This document shows, piece after piece, positions 33,601 through 42,554 of a DNA stretch of 64,000 bases. The stretch is from Branchiostoma floridae (taxonomy: Eukaryota > Chordata > Leptocardii > Amphioxiformes > Branchiostomatidae): assembly GCF_000003815.2 (NCBI RefSeq), contig NC_049979.1, positions 23,064,368 through 23,128,367 on the forward strand, written 5' to 3'. A model generated the notes under the pieces. That model ran no database searches. It was not told the origin of the DNA and saw only the letters and a program-made list of their open reading frames with translations. The position numbers and the translations under genes were made by a program. Each line of letters opens with the position of its first letter. The stretch's first letter is position 1.

Positions 33601-34837
33601 AATGAGGATCATCAAGCTTGTAGAGGGGAGAGAAAATCCAATTCTCCGGCCGGGGTGTCGGCGCTGAAACCTTGGGCGCTGTCTGCGTCACTTGGGCTTC
33701 TTCACAAGCACTTCACGACAAACAAGATTGCCGTGATGAAAATCCAATCGTCTCGTGAATATGAGGGGTGTAGATTAGATTTTATATGCCGTGAATTCGG
33801 GATAAAGTTTTCCTCGTGAAGCCATTATGCTTAAGAAATGTCATTTCACCTCGCAAGTTTTTTTTTGTAGGAAATTTGTAACAAGGAAATATTTCCCCAC
33901 TCCCCTCTGGATATCTACGGGAGAGGGTTTTTCTTTACAATCATAAGTCAGGGCATTTATTTATCTATTGCTGGGAAATTTAACGAGTTAAGTCAGACGA
34001 ACCACCGACTGTAGAGAAGCGGCGTAAAGCAGGGTTTGTGCCGGAGAAGTGTCGCCGACAGCAGGTTGGCTTAACGCGCGGCCCCCTGCGGGATCATTTT
34101 AGACATGTTCAAATATTGTTTTCTCACGGAATTTTCAACGCTCTGGGACAGGGTAGGGAACAAATCAACATCAATTGTCTCTTAGTCCTAGACCAAGATT
34201 TAGGCGTGATGCTTACGTGTTGTTGTTTTTCTACGTTGGTAGATTTTGTAACTTTTTTTCTGAGCGATGTTGTTCCTTGCGTTCTCGGTGAGTCGCCAGA
34301 CGGTAGCGCGCAGCGATGGCTGTGCCGGCGGCGGAACGACACTTTCGGCCGCGCGTGCATGTTGTCAAAGTGTACCCTGCAAACAACTCCACTCCCAATC
34401 ACCGCAAATAGAATGATATCCACAAAATATATACAATTGTAACTGCCAGATCACCCATTCCAAATTAGCTTCTGTACACAATTACTCACAAACTAAGCGA
34501 ATTATAGTTTCAATGCTCCCCAGCTTGTTCACTTGGTCGCGTCAAACAGGACATTATGAGATTTATAATAGTTGCCCAAAGTCTACGGGTGGTGTAGTGA
34601 CAAAGTTAACGAATTTACAAATATTCGATTTTGAAAGTGACTGAAACTATTGACTTAAATAATCGGCGCAAGTGGCCATTCGGTCTGGCGAGAAAACCGG
34701 TCACAACTGACAAGGAACTTAATTTTACCTGCAGCCGCGCCGAGGGGCCGGACAGTGGTTCTCTCCAAGTAGAGCGAACCGAAGTCGTCACATTTCCTCT
34801 TCTCGGCACGCTCGTCTGTCAGCCGGTCGTCAGCCAT
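24689..34837 (-). CDS. PROP1: Prop1/unc-42-like PRD-class homeobox transcription factor, 4 exons
   Basis: Exons 5' to 3': 34729-34837, 31853-32097, 25943-26154, 24689-24806. Phases close; 227 residues, close to human PROP1 (226). The homeodomain covers residues 73-132: [20 protein letters not shown] at its start, then [21 protein letters not shown] and [17 protein letters not shown]. Position 50 is Gln (residue 122), so it is a paired-like Q50 type. The intron between homeodomain residues 46 and 47 is the usual place for PRD-class genes. The RRRHRTTF arm, LNEARIQ and [11 protein letters not shown] favour the Prop1/unc-42 group over Phox2, Otp, Drgx or Shox. In vertebrates PROP1 drives pituitary cell fates; C. 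elegans unc-42 specifies neurons. The tail is Met/Pro/Tyr-rich and ends DDDW. Oddity: the start of exon 3 with its acceptor is repeated six times in the preceding intron (26125-26511). Confidence 0.85.
24842..24965 (+). mobile_element. tRNA-derived SINE-like sequence (family D)
   Basis: CTAGTGGTTAGGCTAG resembles an A box and GCGAGTTTGATTCCTGG a B box, 45 bases apart. A non-tRNA tail follows that includes CCCTGGGAAAGGCACTTAAC. It lies in the last intron of the Prop1-like gene. No second copy was found in the window. Confidence 0.5.
25714..25812 (+). mobile_element. Family A tRNA-derived SINE, head fragment
   Basis: Starts TGTCCCTGTAGCTCAACTGG, where TAGCTCAACTGGTAGC is an A box, and contains CAGTTCAATCC, a B-box relative. 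The same head occurs at 63119-63180 (+) and, inverted, at the high-coordinate end of 54180-54408. It lies in the last intron of the Prop1-like gene. Confidence 0.55.
26125..26511 (-). repeat. Six-copy in-frame tandem array of homeodomain helix 3 with splice acceptors
   Basis: On the minus strand each unit consists of a pyrimidine-containing intron end closing in TCTGGTACAG and the first 30 or so bases of exon 3, coding for [10 protein letters not shown]. Exon-start positions are 26475, 26418, 26352, 26286, 26220 and 26154 (the last is the normal exon). Spacing is 66 bases four times and 57 once, all multiples of three. No stop occurs across the array, so all six acceptors are in the same phase. 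The 26220 copy has ATGGGG where the others have GTGTGG (Trp lost), and the 26475 copy has Cys for Arg (WFQNCRAK). The spacer translates as [12 protein letters not shown]. Upstream copies fall into two subtypes, TACCTTAG and TACCATAG. Confidence 0.92.
26664..26768 (+). pseudogene. LINE ORF C-terminal remnant
   Basis: Translates to [20 protein letters not shown] and a few more residues up to a TAA. The WNSLP...FSLAGRL pattern is the common extreme C-terminus of several non-LTR retrotransposon proteins. It is followed by about 100 bases resembling a 3' UTR. It lies in intron 2 of the Prop1-like gene, next to the helix-3 array. Only the tail is present. Confidence 0.5.
27194..27241. repeat. Alternating purine-pyrimidine (GT/GC) tract
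   Basis: Strict alternation from 27194 to 27230: CACGTGCG, a GT run, then GTGCGCGCGCGC; a single break follows, then CGTGTGTGTG. Such GC/GT alternation is the type of sequence that can adopt left-handed Z-DNA. It lies in intron 2 of the Prop1-like gene. Confidence 0.8.
27446..27735 (-). repeat. Dispersed repeat, copy 2 of an inverted pair
   Basis: Reverse complement of most of 17199-17475 with few differences; for example GAGCCTGTCCGCAGCTGGAC here matches the complement of the first copy. It extends a little further on its right side (to about 27735). Class unknown; no coding capacity. Confidence 0.75.
32098..34728. other. Intron 1 of the Prop1-like gene
   Basis: No coding exon is supported. 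The stretch 33540-33680 is more GC-rich and contains TAAT-core sequences (for example CTAATCGG near 33575 and GAGTAATGAGG near 33597) of the kind bound by homeodomains. This makes it a possible enhancer, but short TAAT motifs are common by chance. Confidence 0.35.
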
Positions 34838-34924
34838 TTTCTACAAGATTGTCTGCCTTTTTTGCCAGTCGTTCGTGGAAAAGCGCTGTGGATGTTTTAA
34901 GAACCGTGAGTCTTTCGTTGGTAA

Positions 34925-34934
34925 CTTTATATGG
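34925..34934 (-). promoter_or_regulatory. Candidate TATA box of the Prop1-like gene
   Basis: On the minus strand this reads CCATATAAAG, a good TATA match, 88 bases upstream of the start codon at 34837. That would put the transcription start near 34895 with a short 5' UTR. TATA boxes are frequent in developmentally regulated genes. No transcript evidence is available. Confidence 0.45.
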
Positions 34935-36827
34935 ATCCCCTGCCAAACCGTGAGTCTGCCCTCTGACCAACCAGTGGTCACGCCTTCCTCTAAATTAGAT
35001 TTGGTGGTTGCTGATTGGTCCGTGCACGGCGATTTTACTTGTTGGGCAAACAAAAGAATAATCCTTGCCACCGACGAGGGCGTTCCTTTCATTACTGCGC
35101 GTTTATGAACACGCAAAACGGCGTCCTAAGTATGCGGATTCTTTTGTGGGGAAGCAGTGACTGTAGTATTGAACAAGCGACTTTGAAGGGGCGAACGCGC
35201 CGGTCGTAGCCCCAGGATTGAGCTGTTCGCGGGACACACCTGTCATGTTTACCGGCTCCGTTAGCAATTCTATCTCGCACTCCCCAGCCAAGCACAAAAG
35301 GGGCATAACGCCATTAGCAAGGGTAAAGTGTTGCTGATAATGAACGTTTACAAGAAACAATTAAAACAGAAAGGCCGCTGTCGTGTTTGATCTAAATCCA
35401 TTAACCCGAGATGTTGAAAGTAAACAACATTCTTGTACAAAGTGTAGGGGCAAAAGGATGTGGGTAGGACATGTTGTGGTGTTGCCGTGAACAGGTAGTT
35501 GTTGTGAAGGAACATGGTCACAGACAGTTGGTCCATGAAAGGGGAGAGGGAAGGGCCCGTAACCCGAGCCCCCCTGAGTGACAAGTCCAGCAAAAGGCAC
35601 AGAAGATTTTGTGGGAAAGTTAGAAGCTATCGGGAGCCTACGGAGTCACCAGTTAATTACTTGGAGTGCACCAATGCAACGGTGGATTAGGCAGAAGTCG
35701 CTGAAGAATAAATGCGCATATCGGATGAACTAATGAGTCCCGCTTCGCAACACTGAATCGATTGTCAAACCCTTTCACACTGGCATCGATTCCTTTAATT
35801 AGTCTCCGGGAGGAGCCCTTACATCCCCTCTGTTTTCATTCTTCCACATTAGCTTCCCGTTCCTTCGGTGAGAAAGTAACGTTTTGGTGACCATCGAATG
35901 AAAGGCCCCAGTGAAACTTTAGCAAAGTCATTGGGAACACACGGAGTATTAATTTTCATTCCGGGCGCAAGTCGCATCAGCGGGAAAGGCGCAGCTCTCG
36001 CTAATATTTCCCGCCATGAATGGGACATTGTGCATCCTTTTCACAGCGCGTTTCCCGCCCGACAAGGCGGATTTAAGGAGGCTTGATTATGGCGCTCTCC
36101 TACCTGCCCTACGCAGAGCGGTAGGTCCCATGTTGGTAGCTGTGAAATTAGAACCAAGCGGTGTCAGGACCGCTACATCTAACGGGAACACAGCTCATTA
36201 CACATGCAGTGACGGGACCGTTAAGTTCTGCCCCCAGACGCACGGAGAATCGCTGAGTCTTCCCTCTTTGTTACGCCTGAATTTCAGTACATCGCGGGAA
36301 TAACTAAGATTTAGCGAAGTATATGCTTTCTCCGTGCCGTCGTATCATATCACGGTCCTTTTTCAAACCCAGTGAGAATAAATCATTTGGTCGAAACGCG
36401 CTTGTGACAAGGACTTGGACAGTCGTAATGATCTAGGTGCCAAGCAATTCCTACTACCGGAGATATACTGAAGGAAATTCTGTTTCCGATGTTTAACCTG
36501 TCCTATTACCTCGCGGAAAGTGAAATTCGATGTAATACAGGAGGAATAATAGGAGTCCATTTGCCGGGAAAGTGAAATCGCGACGAGGCCAATCCGCACG
36601 AGAACCCCATTGTGCCGCCATTGTGCGCGCATTAAATTCATAACGAATCTCGCGATTGAAATTATGTACCTATTACAAGTCTATTAATCTGCCAAATTGA
36701 GGTCAAGCCAATTGACCATGAGTAACGAAGCGCGAGGCGCCCGGAAAGACGCGAGTGACAGCAAATTGAATTTGCCGTCATCCCTGGAGGATGGGGATGG
36801 GAAGGAGCCGCATCACCTGAGACCCCT

Positions 36828-36841
36828 GTCTCCATGGAGAC
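36828..36841. promoter_or_regulatory. Palindromic RFX/X-box-like site
   Basis: GTCTCCATGGAGAC is a perfect 14-base palindrome with the layout of an X-box (GTNNCC, short spacer, GGNNAC) as bound by RFX factors; the preferred consensus has GTTGCC rather than GTCTCC. It lies 2 kb upstream of the Prop1-like start in a GC-rich segment. Confidence 0.3.
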
Positions 36842-39800
36842 CTCATCCACAGGAGGAGGGAGGGAGGACCAGGCTGCACCTGCCAGCTATTGATTGACAG
36901 GGGAGGAAAGTTCACTTCTGATTTTGAATAAAAGTCCCCAGGACGCGTCGGGCGGGGCCAAATTATGAAATACCTCTCTTCTAACGAGCACCCTTTGCCC
37001 CGTTGGTGCTCGAGGTGTTTTTAAAAGTACACGCCATCTTAGTTATCTCACTTTACAATAACACAGCATAAGAAAGCGTATTGGACAGCTGTCTATAAAG
37101 TGTCGATAAGTTAGTCTTGACTTGCAATGTGTGGGGATCTTTTCTTGCCTCAAGATAAAGACAAACACAAGGGCTACGTGGCACTGTATCATGTTGGTGA
37201 CATATTTTGATGGTGCCGCATACAAGGGAAAGTGTTAGCATGATAAACTTAGCTATGATGAAAAATGCAATAATAACTTTTGACATAGTGCGACAACATT
37301 CTAACTCATGGAGTGTTGTGATTTTTGAGTTTAGTAAGGTTTCTACTACTTATTCTAGAGTTAATTTAGCAAATATCTCAATGCTTCCAAGCGAGGGTTC
37401 CAGATATTTCTGTGTTACAAGAGGCCAAGGAACTGTCGGTCAGTAATGAGACTGTCAAATATCAGATCAGCTTTTGCCTAAAGGCAGGTTAAAATGTAAC
37501 TTAGCAACTTGGTTACGGTGGCGAGAGATTCATTTTGCCGAAAGAAACGTGATTACATGTATCATCCACCCAATAACCGCATCAGTCCTGTTGTCATTCA
37601 GCCTTGACTTTGTCATTGTACTTAACGCTGAATATACCTTAGAACCAGTGGTGTAAACGATACATGTACTCAACATGTTATTTTTTTATATACATGTCCA
37701 TAGGTTAATCCATTTCATACACTTTCTTTCGTTATACAGTTTCTTTATTTGTATACATAGGAGGTACAGAAGACAAGGCAAAAGTCGTTGTATTTGTGTT
37801 GCGTCAAATAAGATTGTTGTCCCTTATTTAGTGTTAAACTATTTTTGACTGTTTGTTGTCAACGCCCTCTTCCATTCAAGCAAACATTTATGTGCTGTGC
37901 GCTTTCATGCCTAGTCGATGGTTGTATCTACTTCAGATATTCTAATCTATTGACGTATAATTTTGGCATTTCGCGCATTCTTATTTATATACTTATATGT
38001 ACAGTACATATCTTATTCGACTAAAGCAGTACATAGCTTATTCGAACATAAATAAACATGTAAAAAGAGACACGTTTTGAGATAACAATTACCTAATGGA
38101 AATATTACCAGGAATCTCCTTGATTTTACCCTTCAACAAGCACAACTGGTAACACCATATATATCCTGCTGTTTCTCTGCTGCACATTTTAACTTTTAAT
38201 TCCTCTTGCCACCTCAAGCTCGGTTTAAGACATGCAACTTCACATAGAGGAAAAAGCTGGTGTCTCATGACTCCGATTTGGAAACTGTGATACATAAAAA
38301 AAGCAAGAAGGCATATACGCGCATAGCCATCTCTACGCATAAACAATCTTGTTTTTGATATGAGATGGCTATGCCTTCCAGAAAACAATAATCTAGTTAA
38401 CGACACTGCAGGATCAAACACGTCAAGCTTGCCGTGGGCGGATGGCTCGTGATGGAAGAAATCATCGGCCAGGGCTTTGTTGTCATCCTGTAGACCGGAG
38501 ATAGAAGAAACATCTTTCTCATCTTTAACTTCGTTACTAACTCCGTTGCTTGTCACTAACTCTATTACTACCCCCGCGCACGAAACACAACCCTGGTTGG
38601 CAGGCCGCCGGCTGTAGAGACACAGAATACTGCGTGTGAAGAGTCGAGGCCGTTCGAACGAACTTTGGCTGTCGTGCCGTTTAGACGCGTGGCTAATTCA
38701 TATAATATCCATCTTTTTTAAATGGTACAAAACAGCACTATAAGCAAAACACAACAAATACTGTTTATATATTTTTCCAAAAGGCACGGAAAATTTATGA
38801 CTTTATATCAAAATACTGTGTCATATTTCCCTCGATGAACATTTCATCCTCTACATTTCTAAAATATGAGCGAAAAGCAATTGAATGGGATAATCACATG
38901 CGAATATCCTATTATGTTACATTATGTATATGTATGATATATTTCGTAGATTTTTTTCTTAAAAGATGAAACTGTGCAATAAAACAGTGGCGTTTTGCAG
39001 CTTCCTGTGGTACTGAACCGGATTCAACTGGTACATATAGTACCAGTTTAAGGTAGATTTATTTTAATGCAGATTTGACTTTCACGTTGTCTGGTGAAAA
39101 GTCACAAAGTTTTCGTACCAAAATGCAAATGACAGGGTGGCAACTAGAACTAGGGTACTAACGTTAGTATTCCCCGCTGAATGTGGTACATTGCGTGCAG
39201 AGATCAATAGCAATATTCCGACTGGTCTGGACAGGATCCTGATTTCGGGCTTGTGAACAATTCATGAAACCTCCGATTATCGACCATTTAGCGGACTGAT
39301 TACCACCAATTACAGATATTAATAATTGACGAGATTTTGTCGACGTTCGTACTTTACAGACCATAGATAGACACTCTGGGCCACTGTCCGTGTTAGGGCA
39401 TTGTTGTCCGTGGTCAATTACTGTGTCTTGTCAGCATTACTTCGCTAATGACTATGGACATACGGGACCCAACGGGACGGACAACGGGGATAGATATACC
39501 ATAGAGCTTTAGACACACATGGATGGATAGATGTTGGAAGGAAAGGATGTGAGATAAAGTTTTAAACATTACAACCAACGACAACTTGAGTATTTTTAAA
39601 AAATACACAACTGTATGTAGAGTTTAAACATCGTGTATATGCAGGAGTGAAATGTTAAGGATTTCGCGCCATCCACTAAGACTATCGTACACACTGTTTC
39701 CGCAGATCTGAGGCACAGATAATGAAATAGTTATAGATACATGTAACGCTCATCAAGCTTTAGTGTATAGTGATGGGGAAATCGATAGATAAATTGGGGA

Positions 39801-41842
39801 TCATGATTGGTGTATATTCACTCGCTAATTGGATTACAACAAAGAGGTGAAGGGATCAACCTGTCAGCAGAAAAGGCAGACTTTAGCTCAGTGTTCTGAA
39901 CAAAACAAAACAAATAAAGTTTTTAAAAAATGGACAGTCCGACAGTACGCTTTCTGCAAAACGCTCTCCTTGTCTGTTACAACAGTGTATTGTGTCCATC
40001 GCATTGCATATGTCTGAAAAGGGTGATAAATGAGTTCCCGGCCTCACACAGAAATAAGGTTTGAATCATTGTGATCATTACTTTGCAGGTGACACCGTTT
40101 TGAAAATCAGTAACGTTAGGTGAGAGAGAAGTACAGTTGAGCTGCGACCTGAGGTGTGCGGGTCAACTTCAGGTCTGCTGAAAGTCAGGTACCCACTCCT
40201 TTCTAGGTAGGAGGGGATTCTTTATCAAACATTTTGACAAGATTTCATGGTATGAGGAATATGACCCTCACAGTTCGCCATGTTTTTCTTGCCAGTTCCC
40301 CTACTGATTTCATTTCAGGACGTCGACTGAGAATCAATGACTTACAATGATTTGCAATTTAGTGGCTATTGATAAAAGGATACATACTAATATAACGTTA
40401 AGTGTGTCCCAACATTTGAGTCGCACGCCATATTTCTGGATGAGGTCGCGAAGTCATTGCCCACCCCTCGCACCATTCCCTCAGCCTTCTGGTTTAAATT
40501 ATATATCTAATACGCTATGATTGTTTTTAAGTGGAAAGCCGAGGTTTCCCATTGATATATAATGACCAGGTTGGCTAAATATCAGTAATGTGAATGTAAA
40601 TGTGACGATTTTTTGGTCTATTTACTGTTGCAATAATATATTGGCCATATTCTAGTAGAAATTTTGTATTTTAAGCATTTCAAAAGCGTATTTGTAATAA
40701 GTAATGACAACGATGAATAGTTTTTAATACCTCGGTAATGTAATTTACTATGTATGTGATTGTCAGAACAATTCAGGGCCCATCCTCGGGGCCCTGCTAA
40801 TCTGTGTAACGACAAGCACTGAATAAACCATTTTTATCTATATGTACTATATAGTAGCTATCGAGGGTGTCAGTCTTCCACCTATTAATATAGAAATACA
40901 GTATTAATTCTATAAACTCCAACTCAGACTAAATTTAGATAGATTTCTTGTTAAGTTTTTTTTTAGTTCAGATTTTCCTGAAAATTCTAAATATCCTGTC
41001 AAATTTCAATAACCCCAGCGCATGTTGTCTAACTAGCAGTACTATGAGCGTACGATAGGCGTCGCTCGTAACTGGCATAAGAAAGAATAAAAGACAGTTT
41101 CGTATGAATGTATAATGTTTATGTATACGAAACTGTTTTTATCTTCAATACCAGCGCGGAAGGCAAATAACCTGGAATAAACTTTAGAGAAATATAGAAT
41201 TCTGTTGTTTCTGCATTGCACTAAAATGACAAGGGCTACCATACTGTTTGTTGCACGAAGATAATTCACCAAATGGATACTCACTTCTTGGCGAAGGTAA
41301 TGGTACTTGTATATGATTTTTGCTTCTTGACTCGTCAAGTCTGATTTACAACAAAGTTCACATTCCGCACTTGTTTCGAGTATATTACGTATCGTATCTA
41401 AAATAAACACGGTGATAAAATAGGCTGTCATCCGTCGATTTGAAATTAAATGATCCTGGCATTCTAAATGTTCATCAGTACAATTTTCTAAAATCATGAA
41501 AAATTAGTGGACCCTAGTTGACAGTACATACAAAATCTGCAGATGAAAACAAGCGTCAACCTGAAGAAGAAATTTAGAAGGTTAAGTTCAGTAGGCACTC
41601 GCTAGGTGGGGCGTGCGCAGTCCTAGGTTTTGATAGAGTTCGCTTGCTGAGCTAGAAGGTGTCTTTTGTGGCAATGTGCACAGTGTACCTAACTTGGCTT
41701 GATACCCTCTATAACTACCTATATGTCAAATGGCAGACTAACACGTTAAAAGGATCTTGTTTTATTGTGGCAAAGACACAGACAAAGACAAGTTATCAAA
41801 GTATGAAAATCTCATCCTGTGTATTAAGAAAGGAGTAGAAAG

Positions 41843-41916
41843 TCTCCTGACTCCCGGGATTCGAACCCGGGCAGCCAGATCATTAACCCAGCACCGCAAA
41901 CCACTACACCAAAAAC
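41843..41916 (-). repeat. tRNA-like sequence, probably tRNA pseudogene or SINE head
   Basis: The minus strand carries GGTGTAGTGGTTTGCGGTGC, an A-box type D arm, and CCCGGGTTCGAATCCCGGG, a perfect T arm with B box and 5-bp stem. I cannot fold a convincing anticodon arm and a full acceptor stem, so it is not called a functional tRNA. It could drive Pol III transcription. Confidence 0.55.
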
Positions 41917-42320
41917 TCAGAGCTGTTGGCATGGTGAGTTTGGCGGCGCTTAAACCCCACTGTTACAGTAGCAAAAAAGGCACTTCATTGTTCTCATTTC
42001 TCTACTTACCTACTTTCCGGTTAAAATATGGATGGATTCCTCTTCACTTACCTACTGATTTTAAAGGGCGTCACCTGATGTGAGGTTTAGTGGGTATTCA
42101 TAAACGATTTCATAGTTGTAAGTGTTCCTTGATAGATAGATTTCATATAACCTGAAATTTTAGTTGTGTCCCTGGCCCTTGTTTTAGGGTTAGGCCGAGA
42201 GCTTAAGGTGGATTCTCACTGCACTTGGGGCACCGGTGCGGCACTGCGAATTTCAGAGATAAAGAAGGAATTTTCGTACGTTTTGTGAACTTTGTTGTTT
42301 TATACGTATTACGCAATATA

Positions 42321-42420
42321 NNNNNNNNNNNNNNNNNNNNNNNNNNNNNNNNNNNNNNNNNNNNNNNNNNNNNNNNNNNNNNNNNNNNNNNNNNNNNNNN
42401 NNNNNNNNNNNNNNNNNNNN
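42321..42420. other. Assembly gap of 100 Ns
   Basis: Exactly 100 unknown bases, a conventional gap size, about 135 bases before the start of the second MCFD2-like gene. Its promoter may therefore be incomplete. Confidence 0.99.
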
Positions 42421-42554
42421 GCACCTTTACTGAGTACCCCTCACACGTCCCAGTGACGTCATTACCCCGTCTCTCCCACTCCATCAGCAGCTCATGTTTA
42501 TTCACGGTGATTGCGGAGGAGGCGCGGCCACCACACAGCATCAGCGTCTCAAAC

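Larger units (their letters stand above)
34838..42554. other. Upstream region of the Prop1-like gene to the second MCFD2-like gene
   Basis: About 7.7 kb without a convincing gene. The part nearest the homeobox gene (34838-37040) is GC-richer and may be regulatory; it includes a palindromic RFX-like site (36828-36841). The part from 37.1 to 42 kb is AT-rich with one tRNA-like remnant. Two minus-strand candidates (38089-38571 and 41285-41397) are described in the findings but are not supported well enough to call. Confidence 0.45.

Noticed and set aside
36697-36897. 66-codon open frame on the plus strand
   Set aside because: No domain, no signal, no flanking splice partner; the GC-rich composition explains the open frame.
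40740-40835. Stem-loop GGGCCC...GGGCCC followed by AATAAA, like a LINE 3' end
   Set aside because: Resembles the 3' end style of the 10.9-kb LINE, but no coding part or tail repeat is attached, so it is not called as an element.
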